From NCBI GenBank assembly GCA_027620395.1, contig JAQBZY010000091.1, positions 1 through 6,218 on the forward strand: a stretch of DNA of 6,218 nucleotides, written 5' to 3'. A program made the translations under genes and the position numbers. A model generated the notes under the pieces. The model did not search any database. It saw only the letters and a list, made by a program, of their open reading frames with translations, and was not told where the DNA came from. Source of the stretch: Pseudomonadota bacterium (GTDB lineage: Bacteria; Pseudomonadota; Alphaproteobacteria; Rhodospirillales; Casp-alpha2). The stretch's first letter is position 1; the number at the start of each line of letters is the position of its first letter. Positions 1-6,052 of this stretch are shown here, piece after piece.

Positions 1-197
1 TTGTTATGTTTCGTGTGCATTGCTAAAAGTAGCGTGTGCATTAGCGCGATTGTGTGTCAAATTGGACTGCACACGGGGTGCACACGAGAACAACGACAAT
101 AGCACATTATGGCTCAAAACGCCAGAAACATTGGTTTTTGAGTTTGATTTGAAATCAGAATGTTAGGTGATGTGGGGAACGCAGAAAACAGATGACT
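1..197. mobile_element. Terminal part of an integrated element (non-coding end)
   Basis: No credible coding frame is visible here and the stretch is clearly AT-richer than the rest of the window. It ends exactly where a tRNA-Pro 3' fragment begins, which is the arrangement left by a tyrosine-recombinase element inserted in a tRNA gene. Besides the 8-mer cluster (own entry), it holds a 7-bp stem CTCAAAA (113-119) / TTTTGAG (136-142) and a 13-base dyad TGATTT-G-AAATCA (145-157). No integrase or excisionase gene is inside the window, so the mobile nature is inferred from the boundary and base composition. The alternative is an ordinary AT-rich intergenic region beside a rearranged tRNA. Confidence 0.5.
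12..86. repeat. Four 8-mers CGTGTGCA in direct and inverted orientation
   Basis: CGTGTGCA occurs at 12-19 and 33-40, both followed by TT so the direct repeat is 10 bases. Its reverse complement TGCACACG occurs at 68-75 and 79-86. Start-to-start distances are 21 and 11 bases, close to two and one helical turns. A weaker relative, GTGTGTCA, lies at 52-59 between the two pairs. Phased short repeats next to an attachment core resemble arm-type integrase sites or excisionase sites. That role is an inference from position and spacing. Confidence 0.65.
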
Positions 198-247
198 CTG
201 CCTTCGGGAGGCAGGGGCCGGAGGTTCAAATCCTCTCACTCCGACCA
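198..247 (+). tRNA. Truncated tRNA-Pro(CGG), 3' part only; probable attachment core
   Basis: The anticodon stem CTGCC (198-202) pairs perfectly with GGCAG (210-214) around the loop TTCGGGA, giving anticodon CGG at 205-207. A five-base variable region follows. The T stem is 220-224 with 232-236 (one G-U pair), with loop TTCAAAT. The acceptor 3' strand CACTCCG (237-243), discriminator A244 and an encoded CCA (245-247) complete it. An intact gene would need CGGAGTG plus a D arm about 27 bases upstream. Neither is present, and only a short ACGCAG match at 179-184 recalls the D-arm region. This is therefore not a working tRNA. The 3' half of a tRNA gene is the classic attB core for integrases, and an intact tRNA-Pro is expected at the other end of the element, to the left. 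Confidence 0.85.
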
Positions 248-253
248 ATTTAA

Positions 254-290
254 CCTCGTCAGCGCGACGGCCTGACGGGCGGTTTCATTT
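254..290 (+). terminator. Probable terminator after the tRNA-Pro fragment
   Basis: CGTCAG (257-262) pairs with CTGACG (272-277), and 255-256 can add two more pairs with 278-279. A T-rich stretch (TTTCATTTT, 283-291) follows at a short distance. It lies seven bases after the tRNA CCA, where the native tRNA gene would terminate, so it was probably inherited from the original locus. The T run is broken and the loop is nine bases, so efficiency is uncertain. Confidence 0.4.
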
Positions 291-360
291 TCAAAGCATA
301 GGTTTGCACGGTCGCCACCAAGCCTTAGTCTGACCGCGAAACGGTTAGCGGACTTAGCCC

Positions 361-1218
361 ATGACAACCGATGTCGAAAGTTTTTTCGATCCACAGACCT
401 TCACCCTGACGCATCTCGTCGCCGATCCGGCGAGCGGGGCCTGCGCGGTCATCGACCCGGTGCTCGATTTCGATGTCGCCTCCGGGCGCACCGCTCAGGA
501 CAGCATCGGCAAGGTGATTTCGCGGATTGGCGAGCGCGGCTTGAAACTCGAATGGATACTGGAAACCCACGTCCACGCCGATCACCTGTCGGCGGCGCCG
601 ATACTGAAGCAGACCTTGGGCGGACGGATCGGCATCGGCGGCAACGTCTGTGCCGTTCAGGAAACCTTCATCCGGATATTCGACTTGGCCGGCGAGCTGA
701 CTGCCGACGGCAGCGCCTTCGACAAATTGTTCGAGGACGGCGAGACGATAGAGATCGGCTCACTTACCGGCCAAGCGGCATGGACACCAGGCCACACGCC
801 GGCCTGTGTCAGCTATGTCTTCGGCGATGCCGCCTTCGTCGGCGACACCCTGTTCGCGCCGGATTACGGCACGGCCCGGTGCGATTTCCCGGGCGGCGAC
901 GCGGCGACGCTGTACCGCTCGTTGCAACGGATGTTGTCCTGGCCGGATGATACGCGGCTATTTTTCTGCCACGACTACTTGCCCGATGGCCGCCAACTCC
1001 GCACCCATGCGACCGTCGCCGAACAACGCCGGGAGAATGTACACCTTGCCGGCAAGGACCAAGCCGGCTTCGTCGCCCAGCGCCATGCCCGTGACAAGAA
1101 CCTCTCGGTGCCGGCGCTGATCATCCCGGCGGTGCAGGTGAATATTCGCGGCGGCCTTCTGCCGGCGCCGTCGGCGAGTGGCCGGCGATTTCTGAAATGG
1201 CCGATTGACGCTTTCTAA
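361..1218 (+). CDS. MBL-fold metallo-hydrolase, persulfide dioxygenase / Blh type
   Basis: This 285-residue protein belongs to the metallo-beta-lactamase fold, in the group of ETHE1-like persulfide dioxygenases and bacterial Blh proteins. These oxidise glutathione persulfide to sulfite and glutathione with a mononuclear iron. The metal motif is THVHADHLSAA, with H70, H72, D74 and H75. The second histidine is H145 in TPGHT, the bridging aspartate position is D162 in GDTLF, and the last histidine is H204 in FCHDY. The segment from Gly170 (GTARCDFPGGDAATLY) and the C-terminal QVNIRGG...LP...FLKWPID pattern are typical of Blh-like members. Length is normal for a stand-alone enzyme. There is no fused rhodanese domain or signal peptide, so it should be cytoplasmic. 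The ATG at 361 is the only early Met; the region before it has only a weak purine stretch (AGCGGA, 347-352). The usual partners (BigR/SqrR-type repressor, sulfide:quinone oxidoreductase, rhodanese) are not in the window. Fold assignment is secure; substrate is inferred. Confidence 0.85.
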   Translation: MTTDVESFFDPQTFTLTHLVADPASGACAVIDPVLDFDVASGRTAQDSIGKVISRIGERGLKLEWILETHVHADHLSAAPILKQTLGGRIGIGGNVCAVQETFIRIFDLAGELTADGSAFDKLFEDGETIEIGSLTGQAAWTPGHTPACVSYVFGDAAFVGDTLFAPDYGTARCDFPGGDAATLYRSLQRMLSWPDDTRLFFCHDYLPDGRQLRTHATVAEQRRENVHLAGKDQAGFVAQRHARDKNLSVPALIIPAVQVNIRGGLLPAPSASGRRFLKWPIDAF

Positions 1219-1499
1219 ATTAATGCGCCTCAAGTTGCTTTTTTCATGCCACGTTCCGGCCCGCCGCAAATAGCACGAAGCCGTGATGCGGAACGCGATT
1301 ATCGGATTGATCGTCGGTGACTTGTTTTTGTGGCAGCCCGCTTGTTAAAGCTATGCGAACAGCTTCGCTACGAAATTCTTCAGTTCTTCTGATACCCATA
1401 GGTTCCTCCTGTAAAATCATATTTTAACAGAAGACACTCTCCATTTTATCGATACCAGTCCGACGGCTTGGAGAACCGCTTTCGTGCGAATGAAGGAAA
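1219..1499. other. Gap between convergent genes, mostly an IS remnant
   Basis: This region separates the plus-strand hydrolase from the minus-strand Usp gene. It contains the decayed transposase start (1244-1399) and its upstream sequence. On the minus strand the part before the transposase has an AT-rich imperfect dyad (1410-1429), TGTAAAAT and ATTTTAACA around CAT, just upstream of the ribosome binding site. A run of six T at 1239-1244 follows the hydrolase gene, but no strong stem precedes it. No clear terminator was found for either gene. The palindrome TATCGATA lies at 1447-1454. Confidence 0.6.
1244..1399 (-). pseudogene. IS3-family transposase OrfA, 5' remnant
   Basis: Reading the minus strand from an ATG at 1399 gives 51 residues beginning MGIRRTEEFRSEAVRIALTS and continuing GLPQKQVTDD. 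This is the characteristic N-terminus of IS3-family OrfA proteins, the first part of the helix-turn-helix (usually ...QVA.DLGV...LNKW). After residue 30 the similarity stops: the next 21 residues (QSDNRV... to TGA at 1246-1244) do not continue the helix-turn-helix, and OrfB is absent. A strong AGGAGG (1410-1405) sits five bases before the ATG, so the original initiation region is intact. I could not locate a terminal inverted repeat with confidence; the insertion edge should lie at or beyond about 1440-1460. Family assignment rests on about 30 residues but the match is distinctive. It is short enough to be easily missed by gene callers. Confidence 0.7.
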
Positions 1500-1928
1500 T
1501 TAATTGCGGACCACAAGCACCGAGCACTTGGCTTGAGATACGACTTTTCCGGCATTTGGACCGATCAGAAGATCGAGGATTTCCGGGCGGTGCGATTGCA
1601 TCACGATCAGGTCGGCGCCGACATCCTCGGCAGATCTGCGAATCTCCTGTGCGATCGAACCATGTCCGACGATGACCTGCGTCTTAATGCCCTCGGGAAC
1701 ATGCTCGCGCATGAACGTGTGCAGCCGATCCTGGGCGCCCTGCATCATCTTTTTTTCAAAGCTCTCCGGAAAGTACTGACTAACGATGGAATTTCCGAAA
1801 TTCGGAACGACCGTGACAACGTGCAGGGTCGCCCCGAATTTCTGCGCGTACTCGACCGCGGTCGGGAGCGCCTTCTTCCAGGAACTGTCATGCTCGAGGT
1901 CGACGCTAACGAGAATTTCCTTATACAT
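1500..1928 (-). CDS. UspA-family universal stress protein, last gene of a TRAP operon
   Basis: A 142-residue single-domain Usp. It begins with the family's MYKEILVSVDLEHDS (strand 1, acidic D10) and ends with the strand KCSVLVVRN. G88-H-G-S91 starts the helix after strand 4 (GHGSIAQEI). The usual nucleotide loop G-x2-G-x9-G-S/T is altered: SHRPEI (112-117) replaces GSHGR-like sequence, and IGPNAGKVV (122-130) replaces LGS-type sequence. ATP binding may therefore differ from the canonical form. The start is fixed by GAGGA at 1940-1936, seven bases ahead. That site overlaps the permease TGA (1941-1939), so translation is probably coupled. In Halomonas elongata the Usp TeaD is encoded with the TeaABC ectoine TRAP transporter, binds ATP and modulates transport. 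Position here suggests a similar regulatory role, by inference. It should be cytoplasmic and probably dimeric. Confidence 0.9.
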   Translation of the reverse strand: MYKEILVSVDLEHDSSWKKALPTAVEYAQKFGATLHVVTVVPNFGNSIVSQYFPESFEKKMMQGAQDRLHTFMREHVPEGIKTQVIVGHGSIAQEIRRSAEDVGADLIVMQSHRPEILDLLIGPNAGKVVSQAKCSVLVVRN

Positions 1929-1938
1929 TTTTTTATCC

Positions 1939-4560
1939 TCAGACCATCACCAGGCCATCTTCGGCCTTCTTTCGCCGGCGCTGCATCACGACAACCAACC
2001 CAAGCAAAGCGAACGCCGGTAGCCAGAATAATTCCTTGGGCGGCCGGTCCTTCGGCAACTCGACGACCATGACCTCCCAATCGAAGTCGATCTTGGCCTT
2101 CTCCGCCGGACTGTCAAAAGCCACCTGGTCGACAATCATCTTACCGTCGACCGGCTTCAACGTCAGGCCGGCGCCTTGGGTCAGTCTGATCGCGCCGTTC
2201 GCCGCCTTCTTACCGACCGGCAAGCGGACGTAAGTCTCGACCCGATCGCCGGATGAAGCGTTGGTGCCGCCGACTTGCAGGCGGATCGTCGCATCATCCG
2301 GCAAATCGGCGATCAGTTCGGCGATCTTGGCCGGATTATGCTGCGAAAACGGCGGGTCGACCATGTCGAGCCAGAATCCGGGCCGGAACAGGGTGAACGC
2401 GATCAACAACAACACGCAGGTTTCCCAAATCTTGCTGCGGGTGAAGAAATACCCTTGCGAGGCGGCGGCGAAGACCAGCATCGCCGCCATCGCCACGAAG
2501 AAGATCAGAATACCTCCGGCCCAGCCGACATCGATCAGCAACAAATCCGTATTGAAGATGAACAGGAACGGCAGCATCGCGGTCCTGAGGCTATAAAAGA
2601 ACGCCGTGAATCCGGTCTTCATCGGATCACCGCCCGATATCGCCGCCGCCGCGAACGACGCCAGTCCCACCGGCGGCGTCACGTCGGCCATGATTCCGAA
2701 GTAGAAGACGAACAGGTGCACTGCGATCAACGGTACGATCAGACCTTCCTGAGCACCCAATTCGACGACGACGCCGGCCATCAACGACGACACCACGATA
2801 TAATTGGCCGTGGTCGGCAGGCCCATGCCGAGAATCAGGCTGATCAAGGCGACCAGCAACAGCATGACCATCAAGTTGCCGCCGGACAGCAATTCGACGA
2901 ATTCCGCCATGACCTGACCGATCCCGGTCAGCGACACGGCGCCGACAATGATACCGGCGGTCGCCGTCGCGACGCCGATGCCGATCATGTTTCTGGCGCC
3001 GCCGACCAAGCCGTCATGTAGATCCTGCATGCCGGCACGGAACGGCGCCGTGAAATCGGCCTCGCCCCTGAAGAACGCCTTCAACGGTTTTTGCGTGATC
3101 AACTGTACAATCAATAGCGAGGTTGCCCAGAACGCCGAAAGTCCCGGCGAATAACGTTCGACCATCAGGAACCAGATCAGCACCACGATCGGCAGTATGA
3201 AATGGAAACCGGTTTTCGCGGTCGGTCCCATTTCCGGCATTTCGAGCACGGCGGCATTCGGATCGTCGAGTTCCAGATCCGGATACTGGGCGGCGAATTT
3301 CACCAACAAGACATAGACGACAATGACGGCGGCGCCGAGGACCGGACCGGAGGCATTGCCGAGCAAATCCTTGCTCCAACCGACGCCGTAATAGACGATC
3401 AACGATAGTACGGCAGTGAACGCGATGCCGATCAGGAAGCCGTTCACTTTCTGTATCAAGGTCTTCGGACTGATCCGCTTCGGCAGACCCTTCATGCCGC
3501 TTTTCGCGGCTTCGAGATCAACCAGATAAAATAGCGCGATGTAGGAAATGATCGCCGGCAGGAAGGCGTGCTTGACGACGTCTTGGTAGCTGATGCCGAC
3601 ATATTCGACCATCAGGAAGGCAGCCGCGCCCATCACCGGTGGCATGATCTGACCGTTCACCGACGACGCCACCTCGACCGCGCCAGCCTTTTCAGCCGAG
3701 AAGCCGACCCGCTTCATCAAGGGAATGGTGAAGGTGCCGGTAGTGACGACGTTGGCGATCGATGAGCCCGAGATCAGCCCGGTCATCGCCGAGGACAGCA
3801 CCGCCGCCTTGGCCGGGCCGCCACGCATGTGCCCAAGCGCGGAGAAAGCGACCTTGATGAAGTAATTGCCGGCACCGGCTTTGTCCAAAAGTGCTCCGAA
3901 CAGAACAAACAGGAACACGAAACTGGTCGAAACACCGAGTGCTATGCCGAAGACGCCCTCCTGGGTGATCCATAGATGCGACATCGCCTTGCCGAACGAC
4001 GCCCCTTTCCACGCTATGATGTCCGGCGCGTATTCGCCGAAGAAGATATAGGCGAGGAAGACCAAGGCGACCACGGTCAGCGGCGGCCCGAGGGCCCGCC
4101 GCGTCGCTTCCAAAAGGAACACCAGACCGAACGCCGATACGACCAGATCGGCCGTGGTCGGCAAGCCGGGCCGGTCGGCGAGACCGCGGGCGAAAATCGC
4201 GAGGTACGCCGCGCAGAAGGCGCCGCCCAGTGCAAAAACCCAATCCTGGATCGGAATGCGGTCGCGCGGCGAGGATTTCAGGGCCGGGAATGCCATGAAG
4301 GCAAGGAATACGGCGAACGCCAGGTGCGTCGGCCGGGTGTGCGAATTACTTGGGATCGGAATGAAATCGTTGAAGATGTATGGCAGCGGCGAAGCGATCC
4401 AGATCTGAAACAAAGACCATGCCAGCGCCGTCAGCGCCAACATTGTTCCGACAGGGCCAAGCGGATTTCGGCCACCGGTGTCGGACGATGCCACCAAATC
4501 CTGTAACTGGTCGTTCGACATCTGCGCGCCGGACGATGCCGGCTTGTCGGCCTCACTCAT
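1939..4560 (-). CDS. TRAP transporter fused permease (4TM/12TM), TAXI type, with DUF3394-like C-terminus
   Basis: At 873 residues this is a fusion of the small DctQ-like and large DctM-like TRAP subunits, as usual in TAXI systems. It sits in the inner membrane and imports the substrate delivered by the binding protein, driven by an ion gradient. About five hydrophobic segments occupy residues 36-175. The DctM part follows from about 205, with conserved SGSSIANVVTTGTFTIPLM (264-282), GQIMPPVMGAAAF (303-315), GMGLPTTANYIV (578-589) and ADVTPPVGLASFAA (625-638). Residues ~733-843 form a soluble domain resembling DUF3394, with a PDZ-like stretch VDQVAFDSPAEKAKIDFDW (810-828). One last membrane helix (845-859) and a basic RRRKK tail follow. 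The ATG at 4560 has GGAGG (4571-4567) six bases ahead. The gene lies between the binding-protein gene (121-base structured gap) and usp (10-base gap). The substrate cannot be read from the sequence. Confidence 0.93.
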   Translation of the reverse strand: MSEADKPASSGAQMSNDQLQDLVASSDTGGRNPLGPVGTMLALTALAWSLFQIWIASPLPYIFNDFIPIPSNSHTRPTHLAFAVFLAFMAFPALKSSPRDRIPIQDWVFALGGAFCAAYLAIFARGLADRPGLPTTADLVVSAFGLVFLLEATRRALGPPLTVVALVFLAYIFFGEYAPDIIAWKGASFGKAMSHLWITQEGVFGIALGVSTSFVFLFVLFGALLDKAGAGNYFIKVAFSALGHMRGGPAKAAVLSSAMTGLISGSSIANVVTTGTFTIPLMKRVGFSAEKAGAVEVASSVNGQIMPPVMGAAAFLMVEYVGISYQDVVKHAFLPAIISYIALFYLVDLEAAKSGMKGLPKRISPKTLIQKVNGFLIGIAFTAVLSLIVYYGVGWSKDLLGNASGPVLGAAVIVVYVLLVKFAAQYPDLELDDPNAAVLEMPEMGPTAKTGFHFILPIVVLIWFLMVERYSPGLSAFWATSLLIVQLITQKPLKAFFRGEADFTAPFRAGMQDLHDGLVGGARNMIGIGVATATAGIIVGAVSLTGIGQVMAEFVELLSGGNLMVMLLLVALISLILGMGLPTTANYIVVSSLMAGVVVELGAQEGLIVPLIAVHLFVFYFGIMADVTPPVGLASFAAAAISGGDPMKTGFTAFFYSLRTAMLPFLFIFNTDLLLIDVGWAGGILIFFVAMAAMLVFAAASQGYFFTRSKIWETCVLLLIAFTLFRPGFWLDMVDPPFSQHNPAKIAELIADLPDDATIRLQVGGTNASSGDRVETYVRLPVGKKAANGAIRLTQGAGLTLKPVDGKMIVDQVAFDSPAEKAKIDFDWEVMVVELPKDRPPKELFWLPAFALLGLVVVMQRRRKKAEDGLVMV

Positions 4561-4598
4561 GTCACCCCTCCGCCAATTGGCTTCCCTGTCATTTTTCG

Positions 4599-4674
4599 CC
4601 GGCTTTGCCGGTTCTAATTCGCTCGTTGTCGTGAATTAGGAGCCGGGACGCGGGAGCAATCCCCCGCGCCCCGG
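4599..4674 (-). promoter_or_regulatory. Three tandem stem-loops between binding-protein and permease genes
   Basis: In mRNA order, the first stem pairs 4674-4663 with 4654-4643 (11 of 12 pairs, very GC-rich, eight-base loop). The second is CTAATTC/GAATTAG (4639-4633 with 4620-4614, seven pairs). The third is CCGGC-AAA-GCCGG (4611-4599). The first begins only seven bases after the binding-protein stop codon. None is followed by a U run, so a simple Rho-independent terminator is unlikely. In TRAP and ABC operons such intercistronic hairpins often stabilise the upstream mRNA, so that binding protein exceeds permease. That role is inferred here. Confidence 0.65.
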
Positions 4675-4681
4675 ACCGGCC

Positions 4682-5656
4682 TTACTTAATCAAACCGGCT
4701 TCCTTGTAGTACTTCTTCGCGCCGTCATGCAGCGGTGCCGACAACGCATCCTTGATCATCTCTTCCTTCTTCAGATTGGCGAAGGCCGGATGCAGCTTCT
4801 TGAACGTATCGAAGTTGGTGAACACAGCCTTGACGACCTGATAGACCGTATCGGCCGGCGTCTTGGTCGAGCTGACGAAAGTGGCGCCGACGCCATAGGT
4901 CTTGGTGTCCTTGTCGGAGCCGGTGTACATGCCGCCTGGGATCGTCGCATTCCGGTAGAAGGAATTGTCCTTCACCAGCCTGTCGATCGCCGGCCCGCTA
5001 ACTTCGACCAGATTGGTCTCGCATGACGTCGCCGCCTCCTTGATGGCGCCGGACGGGTGTCCGACCAGGAAGTAGAAGGCGTCGATCTTGTTGTCGCAGA
5101 GCGCCTGCGCCTGCTCGGATGACTTGAACTCGGCCTCCAGCGACAAGACGTTGGCTGGCCAGCCGAGAGCCTTAGTCATTTCGTCCCATGAGCCGCGCGT
5201 GCCCGAGCCTGGGTTGCCGACGTTGACGCGCTTCCCCTTTAGATCGCCGACCTGCATGATCTTGGCTTCGCGGCGGGCGACGATCGTCACTGGTTCGGCA
5301 TGCACCGAAAAGACCGCCCGCAGGTCCTTGAACGGGCCCTGGTCCTTGAACTTGGAGGTGCCGTGATAGGCATGGTACTGCCAGTCCGACTGGGCGACGC
5401 CCATGTCGAGCTGACCGCCGCGAATGGTGTTGATGTTGTAGATCGAGCCGCCGGTGGATTCGACGGAGCACCGGATACCCGTTGCCTTGGAGTTCTTGTT
5501 GACGAGACGGCAGATCGCGCCGCCGGTCGGATAATAAACACCGGTGACGCCACCGGTGCCGATAGTAATGAACTTTTGCGCCGCCGACGCGGTGCCGACG
5601 GAAAGCGCGATGCCGGCAACGGCCGCAGTGACCGCCAGGGTTTTCTTGAACTGCAT
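4682..5656 (-). CDS. TAXI-family TRAP transporter solute-binding protein
   Basis: This is a periplasmic receptor of the TAXI (TRAP-associated extracytoplasmic immunogenic) family, 324 residues from the chosen start. Residues 1-25 are a Sec signal peptide: MQFKK, a hydrophobic core and the cleavage site ASA-AQ. Then come FITIGTGGVTGVYYPTGGAI (29-48), the TAXI hallmark, and VESTGGSIYNINTIRGGQLD (65-84) with GVAQSDWQYH (86-95), which form the ligand cleft in relatives. NVGNPGSGTRGSWD (145-158) and KIDAFYFLVGHPSG (190-203) are also typical. C49 and C63, or C187 and C212, could form disulfides. The ATG at 5656 is preferred because AAGGAGG (5669-5663) ends six bases before it. An in-frame ATG at 5662 touches that site, and a GTG at 5695 would add 13 residues ahead of the signal peptide. 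Known TAXI ligands include glutamate and other dicarboxylates, but the ligand here is unknown. It is the first gene of the operon. Confidence 0.93.
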   Translation of the reverse strand: MQFKKTLAVTAAVAGIALSVGTASAAQKFITIGTGGVTGVYYPTGGAICRLVNKNSKATGIRCSVESTGGSIYNINTIRGGQLDMGVAQSDWQYHAYHGTSKFKDQGPFKDLRAVFSVHAEPVTIVARREAKIMQVGDLKGKRVNVGNPGSGTRGSWDEMTKALGWPANVLSLEAEFKSSEQAQALCDNKIDAFYFLVGHPSGAIKEAATSCETNLVEVSGPAIDRLVKDNSFYRNATIPGGMYTGSDKDTKTYGVGATFVSSTKTPADTVYQVVKAVFTNFDTFKKLHPAFANLKKEEMIKDALSAPLHDGAKKYYKEAGLIK

Positions 5657-5970
5657 TTTCATCCTCCTTGAGATTTCCTGTATTTCAATCGTCACTAAAG
5701 AACCGAAGCCGGTTTGATCCGGTCCGGTCGGTGGTAAGGATGACTATCTTGGTCATCCAGTTCGCCGGACGTTAAGCCCGACATCTCGCGAACCAGGCAT
5801 GCACGGGCGCCGTCCAGGACGTTGCCCCGCATCCCCAGGCCGCAAAATTCGATCGTGGCCGCACCCGGCACTTCGGCACGGCGCATGAGTCCGCGCCATT
5901 GCGGCGAAGTGCCATCCGGTGGATTTGCTCCAACCGCGTTGCCACGAATGTCCGGCGCATCTCCCCTATC
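5657..5970 (-). promoter_or_regulatory. Long structured leader of the TRAP operon (candidate)
   Basis: If transcription starts about seven bases after the -10 box, near 5970, the leader is about 314 nt. A perfect 9-bp inverted repeat, CGAAGTGCC / GGCACTTCG on plus-strand positions 5905-5913 and 5867-5875, encloses a second stem GGCGC/GCGCC (5880-5884 with 5893-5897) with an eight-base loop. Another perfect 7-bp hairpin is GGATGAC/GTCATCC (5738-5744 with 5752-5758). A short AACCG/CGGTT hairpin near 5700-5715 lies closest to the gene. I recognise no known riboswitch class. A 63-codon frame (5886-5695) crosses the same region and has fairly coding-like codons, but no good ribosome binding site and no recognisable product. 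Its TAG overlaps the GTG at 5695. Confidence 0.35.
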
Positions 5971-5976
5971 GGTAAA

Positions 5977-6004
5977 AGTCTAGCAGAGAGGGTTGCCCGC
6001 GCAA
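5977..6004 (-). promoter_or_regulatory. Sigma70-like promoter of the TRAP operon with overlapping dyad
   Basis: On the minus strand TTGCGC (6004-5999) and TAGACT (5982-5977) are separated by 16 bases, a good match to alphaproteobacterial housekeeping promoters. The sequence GTTGC-CCGC-GCAAC (5992-6005) is a perfect 5+5 dyad that covers the -35 box, as expected for a repressor of the LacI or GntR kind. No regulator gene is in the window to pair with it. It is the best promoter-like match I found between the upstream gene and the binding-protein gene. Confidence 0.45.
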
Positions 6005-6052
6005 CCGGACGGAAAATCGACTTTCGAGCATGCTTCATGGTGTTTTTGCTCA

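Noticed and set aside
12..86. Possible short CRISPR array
   Set aside because: The repeated unit is only 8-10 bases, occurs in both orientations and has unequal spacing, unlike CRISPR repeats of 23 bases or more in one direction.
171..247. Complete but divergent tRNA-Pro
   Set aside because: The 5' acceptor strand at the expected place (around 171-177, TGTGGGG) cannot pair with CACTCCG, and only ACGCAG resembles the D arm. That match is explained by chance.
1219..1244. Rho-independent terminator after the hydrolase gene
   Set aside because: There is a T6 run, but the sequence before it forms no convincing stem.
1533..2072. 179-residue plus-strand frame
   Set aside because: It is antisense to usp and the end of the permease, both of which are clear family members.
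2275..3021. 248-residue plus-strand frame rich in His, Gln, Arg and Asp
   Set aside because: It is antisense to the permease membrane region. The composition is the usual shadow of hydrophobic GC-rich codons.
5657..5695. GTG at 5695 as start of the binding-protein gene
   Set aside because: It would put 13 polar residues before the signal peptide. AAGGAGG lies at the right distance from the ATG at 5656 instead.
5695..5886. 63-residue minus-strand frame in the leader
   Set aside because: Codon use is fairly plausible, but there is no good ribosome binding site or recognisable motif and two strong hairpins overlap it. It is mentioned in the leader entry only.
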